This document shows, piece by piece, positions 1 to 6,421 of a stretch of 27,868 bases of DNA. This DNA is from CAIZGX01 sp044371675. Its GTDB lineage: Bacteria > Bacteroidota > Bacteroidia > Flavobacteriales_D > Sanyastnellaceae. The notes under the pieces were generated by a model, which saw only the letters and a list, made by a program, of their open reading frames with translations, did not search any database and was not told the DNA's origin. How positions within the stretch are numbered: the first letter of the stretch is position 1; each line of letters begins with the position of its first letter. Location: the NCBI GenBank assembly GCA_044371675.1, contig JBILTF010000025.1, positions 1 through 27,868 of the forward strand, in the 5' to 3' direction. The translations under genes were made by a program, and so were the position numbers.

Positions 1-863
1 TCGCTTCCAGTTAATTTCAAACGCACTTGATTCGTAGAGCGGTTTGCGAAGATGCTCACGCGCTTGATCGAATTCAAGAAGTCTAAACGATCAATTGTTA
101 ATTTGAATGGATTTTCTTTTGGAATAACCGCTTCGTAGTTCGGGTATTTCCCTTCAATTAAACGACACATCAATGTTACGTTTTCGAAAGTGAACATGGC
201 GTTGTTCTCTGTGTACTGCATGTTCACTTCAGACTTCAAGGAAGAAAGAGCGCCTTTCAGTAAGTTCAAAGGTTTGCGCGGAACAATAAATGCTGCAGAT
301 TCTCCGCCAATGTCCGAACGTGTCATACGTACCAACTTATGCGCATCTGTTGCAACGAAGCGAACGCTTTCCGGCTCGATTTCGAAGAACACACCCGACA
401 TAATAGGACGCATATCATCGTTACCAGCAGCGAAGATGGTTTTAGAGATGGCTCTGTTCAACACATCTGCACCAATCAACAATGCTTTTGAAGCTCCCAT
501 TGCTGGGGCCTTTGGAAACTCGTCGCCATTTTGTCCGGTTAGTTTGTACTTCCCGTTGTCGCTGGTGATTTCAATTCCGAAAGTCTTTCCGTCAACATCG
601 AATGTTAGCGGTTGGTCTGGAAGGCTCTTTAAGATATCTAATAATAATTTCGCTGGCACTGCAATCATTCCTTCTTCTTTACATTGAATAGCCATGCGTG
701 TATTCATGCTTGTTTCCAAGTCTGAAGCAGAAAGCGTAAGTTCGTCTTGTTTCATTTCAAACAAGAAGTTATCGAGGATTGGAAGGGTATTGTTTGAGTT
801 CAATACGCCGTTTAACAATTGCAATTGTTTTAAAAGGCCGAGGGAGTTGACAATGAATTTCAT
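1..863 (-). CDS. dnaN: DNA polymerase III beta subunit (sliding clamp), 3' end cut by window edge
   Basis: The minus strand reads open from an ATG at 863 to the left edge without a stop, giving the first 287 residues of a protein that is usually about 370 long. The N-terminus MKFIVNSLGLLKQLQLLNGV and later segments such as IPKENPFKLTIDRLDFLNS, DDMRPIMSGVFFEIE and RFVATDAHKLV are typical of the bacterial beta clamp: domain 1, domain 2 and the start of domain 3. The homodimeric clamp encircles DNA and tethers the replicative polymerase. The C-terminal third, with most of the partner-binding cleft, lies outside the window. A promoter-like box lies 28 bases upstream, and the rhomboid gene on the same strand ends 76 bases upstream, so dnaN is probably transcribed on its own. 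No dnaA or origin-like DnaA-box cluster is visible nearby. Confidence 0.95.
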   Translation of the reverse strand, partial: MKFIVNSLGLLKQLQLLNGVLNSNNTLPILDNFLFEMKQDELTLSASDLETSMNTRMAIQCKEEGMIAVPAKLLLDILKSLPDQPLTFDVDGKTFGIEITSDNGKYKLTGQNGDEFPKAPAMGASKALLIGADVLNRAISKTIFAAGNDDMRPIMSGVFFEIEPESVRFVATDAHKLVRMTRSDIGGESAAFIVPRKPLNLLKGALSSLKSEVNMQYTENNAMFTFENVTLMCRLIEGKYPNYEAVIPKENPFKLTIDRLDFLNSIKRVSIFANRSTNQVRLKLTGS

Positions 864-890
864 GTGTTGTCTTTAATCTAGTTTACGTGA

Positions 891-898
891 CAAATATA
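891..898 (-). promoter_or_regulatory. Putative dnaN promoter, -7 box TATATTTG
   Basis: The minus strand reads TATATTTG here, a full match to the Bacteroidota sigma-ABfA -7 consensus TAnnTTTG. It implies a transcription start near 886 and a 5' leader of about 24 bases before the dnaN ATG. A weak TTTA/TTTC-like -33 region lies 14-18 bases upstream. The position, in the gap between two same-strand genes, supports function, but only the -7 box is convincing. Confidence 0.5.
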
Positions 899-939
899 AA
901 GCAGTCCATTTCGAAATAAATTAGGGGGCCAATATGAAC

Positions 940-1629
940 TTATTCACTATTCGAATCTGATAAGGTAGGCTTTTGATCTTTTTCTTGAATTATTTCCAAC
1001 CAAAACGGATCTTCGTCGCTAAGCTCTGGCTCTAATTCGTGCCTGTATACCGGTTCTTGCGGACCTTGTTTCCTGAAATACCACGCTAGAATAATTCCGC
1101 ATATGAATCCGCTGATGTGTCCTTCCCACGAAACTTGTTGCTCAATGGGGAACATATACCAAACGGTGTATCCATAAACGAATCCGACGGCCATGGATAT
1201 TCGCTTCATGTTAAGGTTTCTTCGAAATATTCCACTGAAGAAAAGAAAGGCGAATTCGGCATAGATGAGCACGCTTGCTCCGACGTGAACGTTGTCTCTT
1301 CCAATTAAAAATAGAATAATGGGGGAAAACACCCACATGATTAAGAAAACGGGAATCGCAATTTCATAATAGAAAAAAAAGAGCGTGGCTGTTAAAATAA
1401 AGAATGCTAAGACGTTATTCCAAAGGTGTTCAGGTGAAGCGTGAACGAAAAGCATGGTTGGCATGTGCAATAACCCTTTCCATGTGCGGGGTTCAACACC
1501 CCACGCGGAAAGGGATGTGTTGATGTAACGTGAACCGTAAAATGCAATTACAAAAAGTAAAATAAAGATAGAAGACCACAAGAGTGCGTCTAGAAGTTTT
1601 GTTCGGTCTTGAGGTAAAATCATGCTCAT
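940..1629 (-). CDS. Rhomboid family intramembrane serine protease
   Basis: This is a 229-residue polytopic membrane protein carrying the full rhomboid signature. His63 and His68 with Asn72 form the HxxxxHxxxN pattern of the second core membrane helix (HASPEHLWNN). The catalytic serine is Ser119 in GAS, and the paired histidine is His171 in WEGHISG. Spacing of H, H and N matches E. coli GlpG. About six hydrophobic segments precede a hydrophilic acidic tail of roughly 45 residues. Such proteases cleave substrates within the membrane; the substrate cannot be told from context. I chose the ATG at 1629; the reading frame also allows a TTG at 1638 or an ATG at 1623. No Shine-Dalgarno sequence is seen, as is usual for this phylum. 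The gene is divergent from the SirB1-like gene. Confidence 0.85.
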   Translation of the reverse strand: MSMILPQDRTKLLDALLWSSIFILLFVIAFYGSRYINTSLSAWGVEPRTWKGLLHMPTMLFVHASPEHLWNNVLAFFILTATLFFFYYEIAIPVFLIMWVFSPIILFLIGRDNVHVGASVLIYAEFAFLFFSGIFRRNLNMKRISMAVGFVYGYTVWYMFPIEQQVSWEGHISGFICGIILAWYFRKQGPQEPVYRHELEPELSDEDPFWLEIIQEKDQKPTLSDSNSE

Positions 1630-1760
1630 GTTTAGCAACAGCTATTCCACAACGAAGATTCATGAATAATAGAGACAAGCTGTCAGTCTGTTTTCCACTT
1701 ACTAAAAATTCAGTGTGAATAAAGACTTAAAAGCGCCGTGTAAAAATGTAAAGCCTAAAA

Positions 1761-1768
1761 TAGATTTG
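1761..1768 (+). promoter_or_regulatory. Putative promoter -7 box TAGATTTG before SirB1-like gene
   Basis: TAGATTTG is a full match to TAnnTTTG and lies 21 bases before the ATG at 1790. If real, transcription would begin near 1772, downstream of the alternative GTG start at 1715, which would make the shorter protein the correct one. No clear -33 element is seen, and the match could be chance. Confidence 0.35.
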
Positions 1769-1789
1769 ACCTTGTTAATTTCACCCAAC

Positions 1790-2671
1790 ATGAGTCAATC
1801 TGATATTCACGCTTTGATAAAATTGCTCGATGATCCCGACGAAGTAGTCTTCGAAACGGTTCGCGAAGCCATTACTGAGAAGGGCGAAGATGTATTGCAT
1901 ACGTTAGAAGATCATTTCATTATTGGAAGTGGCGATCAACTTGCGCTTCAGCGTTTATCGGAAATCATTGCGAACATTCAATACAAGACTACTTATTCGG
2001 CGATTAAAGATTGGCAGTTGGGTGAGCAGGATTTGTTTGAAGGAATGTTAATCCTGAACAAGTATTATCAGCGTAATGTTCCGAGTGAAGAGATTACTTA
2101 TTTGTTCTCGAGACTGCGTCAGGATATTTGGTTAGAATTGAACGAGCGCTTAACCGCATTGGAAACGGTTAATGTTTTGAATCATATCATATTTAAGCTT
2201 TGCGGATACACGAGTGTCTCTGGCGAAATTCAGAATGCTCCGCATTCGTTGTTCGATGTGTTGAATACGAAGACGGGAACATCGTTAAGCATTGGCACTT
2301 TGTACTTATTGTTGGCTCGCAGTTTAGACTTACCTATTTACGGTGTGAATTTACCTGGGCATTTCTTGTTGTGTTATGTTGAACAAATGCCAGAGTGGTT
2401 GTTGCCTGAAGGCGAAACCGACGTAGAAGAAATTTTATTTTATATCAATCCAGCGGCGGGAGGTTCTATCCTAGACCGCGAAGAGATTGAGCAGTTTATT
2501 ACCAGTCAGCATTTGCCTTTGGATCAGCGTTTCTTCGATCCATGTTCCAACTCCGATGTTGTTACACGCAACATTAACGCGCTGAGTCATCATTACATCT
2601 CTCAGAACAATGCCGATAAGGTTAGGGAGTTGCAGGTGTTGTTGAGTGTTCTGTTGGAAATTGAGGAGTGA
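1790..2671 (+). CDS. SirB1/transglutaminase-like family protein
   Basis: The 293-residue product resembles the SirB1 (YchA) family with a transglutaminase-like core. The segment from about residue 139 to 196 follows the family's pattern: a GY region, then SLFDVLNTKTGTSLSIGTLY, then LARSLDLPIYGVNLPGHFLL. The PGHFL motif near residue 191 is the most recognisable. The N-terminal half is mainly helical, beginning DIHALIKLLDDPDE. There is no signal peptide, so the protein is probably cytoplasmic. The biochemical function of this family is not established, and a true protease or transglutaminase activity should not be assumed. The frame is open upstream to a GTG at 1715, which would add 25 residues; I prefer the ATG at 1790 because homologues usually begin close to the LDDPD helix and a promoter-like box lies between the two starts. 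Confidence 0.75.
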   Translation: MSQSDIHALIKLLDDPDEVVFETVREAITEKGEDVLHTLEDHFIIGSGDQLALQRLSEIIANIQYKTTYSAIKDWQLGEQDLFEGMLILNKYYQRNVPSEEITYLFSRLRQDIWLELNERLTALETVNVLNHIIFKLCGYTSVSGEIQNAPHSLFDVLNTKTGTSLSIGTLYLLLARSLDLPIYGVNLPGHFLLCYVEQMPEWLLPEGETDVEEILFYINPAAGGSILDREEIEQFITSQHLPLDQRFFDPCSNSDVVTRNINALSHHYISQNNADKVRELQVLLSVLLEIEE

Positions 2672-2685
2672 TCTTTTTCTAACAA

Positions 2686-2745
2686 AGAATGCCCTTCGGG
2701 CGAATGTGCAAGCACGAATGTTGCGAAGCAACGAATGTCTTCGAC
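2686..2745. repeat. Array of four mini-hairpins separated by CGAATG-type spacers
   Basis: Four consecutive perfect palindromic hairpins lie head to tail: GCCC-TTC-GGGC (2691-2701), GTGC-AA-GCAC (2706-2715), GTTGC-GAA-GCAAC (2720-2732) and GTC-TTC-GAC (2737-2745). Each is preceded by the same GAAT (2687-2690, 2702-2705, 2716-2719, 2733-2736); with flanking bases the shared spacer is CGAATG three times and AGAATG once. Stems differ in sequence and length (4, 4, 5, 3 bp) while the spacer is constant, and three of the four loops read C-GAA-G on one strand. It lies in the gap between convergent genes, 15 bases after the SirB1-like stop codon. I do not recognise it as a named element. Confidence 0.85.
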
Positions 2746-2750
2746 TGTTA

Positions 2751-2797
2751 TCAAACAACGTAGTTCAAACAACGTAGTTCAAACAACGTAGTTCAAA
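2751..2797. repeat. Tandem direct repeat, 3 x 14 bp plus partial copy
   Basis: The unit TCAAACAACGTAGT occurs three times without change (2751-2764, 2765-2778, 2779-2792), followed by a 5-base partial copy TCAAA at 2793-2797. The TCA of the partial copy is the complement of the trmN6 stop codon TGA, so the repeat directly abuts and partly forms the end of that gene. Each unit contains the near-palindrome AACAACGTAGTT. There are no spacers, so it is a minisatellite and not a CRISPR array. Confidence 0.9.
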
Positions 2798-3470
2798 GAT
2801 AAAATTCTTCGGCAAAACAAGAGTATTGAGAAGTCCGAGTCCCATCTTCATTCATAAGAACAAGAGAGCTCTCTTCCAACGGTTGTTCTATTCGATAAAA
2901 TTCTAAGATGTAGCGAATGGCAGGTTTGTCTATGCGAGAAAAGACTTCGCATTTTTTTACCAAGAAAAAATTCGACAATTCGCTTTCGCGTTTCCATTCG
3001 TCGAAGACTTCAACGGGGATAATCACGTTAACCCTTCCCGTTAACTTGTGTGCGCGTTCCCAAAAACGTTTCACCCAATCGTTCACGGCATGACGCGCAG
3101 TATTGCGCGTTTCGTCGGGGGCTTGTAAACTGTTTTGAAAAAAGGGAGGATTCGATACAATGCGATCGAATTTCACCGGTGCCTGAAGTTTAAAAAAATC
3201 AATCTCATCTGCAATCAACAAAGGTGCGAAAACCGAGTTGCTAAAATTCTGCTGCGCTTCTTCAACCGACGGCGCATGAATGTCAATCGCTAAAACACGA
3301 TTTCCTTTTTGTGCCAGCATAAGCGCAACAACGCCACAGCCCGTTCCTACTTCTAAAACTTTCTCTTGTTTCTCTGTTTGAATGAACGCACCCAACAACA
3401 CCGCGTCGGTTCCCACTTTCATGGAAGAGGTTTCATGCGATACAGAAAATTGCTTAAACTGAAAACTCAT
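2793..3470 (-). CDS. trmN6: tRNA1(Val) (adenine(37)-N6)-methyltransferase TrmN6
   Basis: This 225-residue class I SAM-dependent methyltransferase has motif I VLEVGTGCG at residues 38-46, an acidic motif II near AIDIH (61-65) and the catalytic NPPF motif at 107-110, which marks N6-adenine or exocyclic amino methylation. The start MSFQFKQFSVSHETSSMKVG with the TDAVLLGAF segment is characteristic of the YfiC/TrmN6 family, which methylates A37 of tRNA1(Val) in E. coli. Length is close to the E. coli enzyme. The ATG overlaps the stop of the upstream PaaY-type gene by four bases (ATGA), so the two are translationally coupled as the end of the thiolase operon. Its stop codon lies inside the edge of a 14-bp tandem repeat. 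Confidence 0.88.
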   Translation of the reverse strand: MSFQFKQFSVSHETSSMKVGTDAVLLGAFIQTEKQEKVLEVGTGCGVVALMLAQKGNRVLAIDIHAPSVEEAQQNFSNSVFAPLLIADEIDFFKLQAPVKFDRIVSNPPFFQNSLQAPDETRNTARHAVNDWVKRFWERAHKLTGRVNVIIPVEVFDEWKRESELSNFFLVKKCEVFSRIDKPAIRYILEFYRIEQPLEESSLVLMNEDGTRTSQYSCFAEEFYL

Positions 3471-4069
3471 GCCTTGCGCTCGTGCCAGGCATTATAGCCC
3501 TTCGTGTCCTGAACCTCTCGGTCTGCTGGAAGCTCACGAAGCGGTTCTACAGCGCGCAAGGTATTGCGACATTCTTCCGGCAAACGCTGATACCAGGCCG
3601 TTCCTTCCGTCTTCCATTCTAACATTTGATCACTCACCTCTTTCACTTTCTTCGCTGGATTTCCAACCATAACACTTCTTCTCTCCACTACCGTCTTCGC
3701 AGGAACAAAACACAAGGCGCCAATGATGCACTCTTCTTCCACAACAACATCGTCCATTAATACCGCATTCATTCCAACCAACGTATTCGCGCCAATCTGT
3801 GCGCCGTGCACAATAGCTCCGTGGCCAATATGTGCGTTTTCACCCAAAACAACAGTGGTTCCAGGAAACATATGAATGGTGCAATTCTCTTGAACGTTGC
3901 ATCCGTCAGAAATAACAATCTGTCCCCAATCGCCACGAATAGCCGCGCCCGGACCAATGTATACGTTCTTTCCAATAATGACATTTCCCGTTACCGTTGC
4001 ATTCGGATGAATGAACGCCGACTCGTGAATGACTGGAATGTATCCGTTGAATTCAAAAATATTCGCCAT
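3467..4069 (-). CDS. paaY: PaaY/CaiE-type hexapeptide-repeat (gamma-carbonic anhydrase-like) protein
   Basis: The 200-residue product is a left-handed beta-helix protein of the gamma-carbonic anhydrase superfamily. Hexapeptide repeats run from about residue 18 to 130. The expected zinc ligands are present as His66 (in QENCTIH), His83 and His88 (in HIGHGAIVHG), along with the Arg45/Asp47 pair and Gln60 of the active-site region. The C-terminal helix, LEWKTEGTAWYQRL followed by ECRNTLRAVEPLRE, matches the PaaY/CaiE subfamily. PaaY is reported as a thioesterase in phenylacetate degradation. The gene lies one base downstream of a PaaJ-type thiolase, which supports PaaY over CaiE or a generic gamma-carbonic anhydrase. 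No other paa genes are in the window, so substrate assignment is inference. Confidence 0.75.
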   Translation of the reverse strand: MANIFEFNGYIPVIHESAFIHPNATVTGNVIIGKNVYIGPGAAIRGDWGQIVISDGCNVQENCTIHMFPGTTVVLGENAHIGHGAIVHGAQIGANTLVGMNAVLMDDVVVEEECIIGALCFVPAKTVVERRSVMVGNPAKKVKEVSDQMLEWKTEGTAWYQRLPEECRNTLRAVEPLRELPADREVQDTKGYNAWHERKA

Positions 4070-4070
4070 G

Positions 4071-5267
4071 TTATACGCGCTCTAAAACAACTGCATACCC
4101 CTGCCCTACGCCAATGCACATGGTGCACAAAGCGTATTTTTTGTTTGAACGAGCCAACTGCATAGAGGCCGTTTGAACCAAACGTGCTCCGCTCATGCCC
4201 AGTGGATGACCCAACGCAATAGCTCCTCCTTGCGGATTGATGCGTGCGTCGTTGTCTTCCAATCCAAGCTGACGGGTACAAGCCAAAACCTGCGCCGCGA
4301 AGGCTTCATTCAATTCTAAAATATCCATTTGATCGAGCGTTAATCCCGCGCGCTTCAACGCCAACTTCGATGCTTCAACCGGACCAATGCCCATAATGCG
4401 AGGCTCTACTCCGCTTACCGCAGAAGAAACCACACGCGTCAACGGAGTAAATCCGTGCGTTTGCAATCCATTCTCACTCGCCATCAACAATGCCGCAGCA
4501 CCGTCGTTTAATCCAGATGCATTTCCTGCGGTAACGGTTCCTCCGTTTCTGAATGAAGCGCGCAATTTTGCAAGACCTTCCAAGGTTGTTCCTGCTTTCG
4601 CGAATTCATCGGTATTAAAAATAATTGGATCTCCTTTTTTCGTTGGAATATTCACCGCAACAATTTCTTCCTTCAATAAATCAATGGATGCCGCTGCTTT
4701 TTGCTGAGACCAAAGTGCGAAAGCGTCTTGATCGTCGCGAGAAATATTGAACATCTCAGCTAAGTTCTCTGCCGTTTCACCCATGGCATCTACGCCATAC
4801 ATTTCCTTCATTTTCGGATTCACAAAACGCCATCCGAATGAAGAGTCGAACATCTGCGCATCTCTTCCGAAAGCCGAGCTAGTCTTCGAAATCACCCACG
4901 GTCCGCGAGTCATGTGCTCTACTCCTCCTGCTATAAACACATCGCCTTCGTTGGCATGTGCAGCACGAGCCGCAGTAGCAACCGCACTCATACCTGAAGC
5001 ACACAAACGATTCAAGGTTTCAGCTGGAACAGTATGCGGAAGTCCGGCCAACAACACAGCCATACGCGCCACGTTGCGGTTGTCTTCACCCGCCTGATTC
5101 GCGCATCCCATAAACACATCTGAAATAACAGCGGGATCAAGGTTCGGAAATTTCTTCATGAGTTCAGATAAAGCAACTGCTGCTAAATCATCGGCTCTCA
5201 CCGGACCAAGCGTTCCTCCAAAACTTCCAATTGCAGTGCGAACACCACCTACTACGAATGCATTCAT
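4071..5267 (-). CDS. paaJ: 3-oxoadipyl-CoA/beta-ketoadipyl-CoA-type thiolase
   Basis: This is a 398-residue degradative thiolase. The catalytic residues are visible: Cys89 in LCASGM, His354 in GGAIALGHPLGMSG and Cys384 in CTMCIGVGQG. The sequence GCANQAGEDNRNVARMA near residue 55, SAFGRDAQMFD and the GWRFVNPKM segment, and the C-terminal CIGVGQG (rather than CxGGGxG) are all distinctive of the PaaJ/PcaF group that cleaves 3-oxoadipyl-CoA to succinyl-CoA and acetyl-CoA. A general fatty-acid 3-ketoacyl-CoA thiolase is the alternative. The frame extends 23 codons further upstream, but the family begins at MNAFVVGGVRTAIGSFGG, so I use the ATG at 5267. It is the first gene of an operon with the PaaY-type protein and trmN6. 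Confidence 0.85.
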   Translation of the reverse strand: MNAFVVGGVRTAIGSFGGTLGPVRADDLAAVALSELMKKFPNLDPAVISDVFMGCANQAGEDNRNVARMAVLLAGLPHTVPAETLNRLCASGMSAVATAARAAHANEGDVFIAGGVEHMTRGPWVISKTSSAFGRDAQMFDSSFGWRFVNPKMKEMYGVDAMGETAENLAEMFNISRDDQDAFALWSQQKAAASIDLLKEEIVAVNIPTKKGDPIIFNTDEFAKAGTTLEGLAKLRASFRNGGTVTAGNASGLNDGAAALLMASENGLQTHGFTPLTRVVSSAVSGVEPRIMGIGPVEASKLALKRAGLTLDQMDILELNEAFAAQVLACTRQLGLEDNDARINPQGGAIALGHPLGMSGARLVQTASMQLARSNKKYALCTMCIGVGQGYAVVLERV

Positions 5268-5285
5268 ATGTTTATAAATCTTGGG

Positions 5286-5293
5286 CAAAGATG
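5286..5293 (-). promoter_or_regulatory. Possible -7 box (CATCTTTG) for the paaJ operon
   Basis: The minus strand reads CATCTTTG, one mismatch from TAnnTTTG, 18 bases before the thiolase ATG. That spacing is like the boxes before eno and the acetyl-CoA acetyltransferase. A TTG occurs 23 bases further upstream, slightly too far for a standard -33 element. Weak on its own. Confidence 0.25.
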
Positions 5294-5339
5294 AAGAAAT
5301 ATTCATGAATCTGAGGCAAGTGATGCTACTTTTCAAGCT

Positions 5340-5347
5340 TATGTTTG
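5340..5347 (+). promoter_or_regulatory. Putative surE promoter, -7 box TATGTTTG
   Basis: TATGTTTG fully matches TAnnTTTG and ends only four bases before the surE ATG. With the usual start about four bases beyond the final G, transcription would begin at or next to the A of the start codon, giving a leaderless mRNA. No -33 TTTG is seen at the expected distance. Confidence 0.4.
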
Positions 5348-5351
5348 CAGT

Positions 5352-6125
5352 ATGAATTCAGAACGTACGATTTTAGTTGTGAACGACGATGGCATTACCG
5401 CGAAAGGTATTCGTTCGTTGGTGGAAGTTGCGAAGAAATTCGGACAAGTTGTGGTGGTTGCTCCAGACAAAGCCCAAAGCGGAATGGGACACGCTGTTAC
5501 CATTAACGGTATCATTCGCGCACAAGAACAAAACATCTTTGGCGAAGGGGTTCAGGCCTATTCATGTTCAGGCACTCCGGCCGATTGCGTGAAGTTCGGC
5601 ATTTCACAAATCATTAAGAAAAAGCCCGATCTAATTTTAAGTGGGGTGAATCACGGAAACAACTCTGCCACCAACGTTTTATACAGCGGAACCATGTCAG
5701 CGGCCTTGGAAGGCGCTATGGAAGGCATTACTTCTCTCGGATTCTCTCTACTAGACTACGCGGAAGACGCAGACTTCACCGCATCTATGCATTACGCTGA
5801 AATTATCGTTCGCAATGTTTTGAACGATGAACACCTCCCAGAAAATTTCTGTTTGAATGTGAATATTCCGAAAGGAAATATTGAAGAAATTAAAGGCATT
5901 CGTTTCGGTCGTCAGGCCGAAGCCTTCTATGACGACTGGTTCGAACAAAGAAAAGATCCGAGTGGAAAAGATTACTATTGGTTAACGGGAACGTTTCACA
6001 ACCACGACAAAGGAGAAGACACCGACGAATATGCGTTGGCAAACATGTATGTTTCGGCAGTGCCTGTTCAATATGACTTAACCGCTTACCATACGCTTAA
6101 ACATTTGCAACAATGGCCACTGTGA
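5352..6125 (+). CDS. surE: 5'/3'-nucleotidase SurE
   Basis: The 257-residue protein is a clear SurE, a metal-dependent phosphatase acting on nucleoside monophosphates. The N-terminal motif ILVVNDDG supplies the metal ligands Asp12 and Asp13. Ser43 lies in APDKAQSGMGHAVT, and Asn101 in LSGVNHGNN completes the divalent metal site. The CSGTPADCVK segment (about 73-82) is also typical. Length is normal. The start fits because the first beta strand and NDDG motif begin within ten residues of the ATG. The gene overlaps the following small membrane protein gene by 13 bases, which in turn overlaps lpxB by one base, forming a tight operon. Confidence 0.95.
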   Translation: MNSERTILVVNDDGITAKGIRSLVEVAKKFGQVVVVAPDKAQSGMGHAVTINGIIRAQEQNIFGEGVQAYSCSGTPADCVKFGISQIIKKKPDLILSGVNHGNNSATNVLYSGTMSAALEGAMEGITSLGFSLLDYAEDADFTASMHYAEIIVRNVLNDEHLPENFCLNVNIPKGNIEEIKGIRFGRQAEAFYDDWFEQRKDPSGKDYYWLTGTFHNHDKGEDTDEYALANMYVSAVPVQYDLTAYHTLKHLQQWPL

Positions 6126-6421
6126 AAAAAGGAAAGCTAGACACGTTCGCGTATGGAGTTGTTGCTGGAATTCTTGGAGTTGCTGTTGGATTCGTGGTAT
6201 TCGGATTTTTAATTGCTCAAATCAACGGACAAACCTTCAGAAGGTTTATTGAAACCTTGGTTCAAGGAAGCGATATTTTCCATGACAAACTTGTAACAGT
6301 AAGTATACTGTTCGACGTGATCTTGTTCTTCGTTATGATACGTCAAGAATATTACAACTTCTGCAAAGGACTTCTCGCTGTGGTTATCGTTAGCGTGCCT
6401 GTTGCTATTTATTTATACTAA
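6113..6421 (+). CDS. Small three-helix membrane protein between surE and lpxB
   Basis: I do not recognise a named family. The 102-residue product has three hydrophobic segments at about residues 14-36, 60-77 and 86-102, linked by short charged loops, and the last segment runs to the C-terminus. A short basic N-terminus (KKGK) suggests a cytoplasmic N-terminal side. The ATG lies inside the 3' end of surE (13-base overlap), and its TAA shares one base with the lpxB ATG, so the gene is translationally coupled on both sides. That coupling makes it a real gene despite its size and suggests a role at the inner membrane alongside lipid A synthesis, but this is inference from position. Confidence 0.8.
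   Translation: MATVKKGKLDTFAYGVVAGILGVAVGFVVFGFLIAQINGQTFRRFIETLVQGSDIFHDKLVTVSILFDVILFFVMIRQEYYNFCKGLLAVVIVSVPVAIYLY

Noticed and set aside
190..876. Plus-strand open frames of 165 and 60 codons
   Set aside because: They lie antisense inside dnaN, whose minus-strand frame gives an unmistakable beta clamp; the plus-strand translations look like composition artefacts.
1715..1789. N-terminal extension of the SirB1-like protein from a GTG start
   Set aside because: Not excluded, but a promoter-like box lies within it and the family normally starts near the LDDPD helix, so I annotated the ATG at 1790.
2751..2797. Short tandem repeats that could be taken for a CRISPR fragment
   Set aside because: Units are 14 bp and contiguous with no unique spacers, and no cas gene is present.
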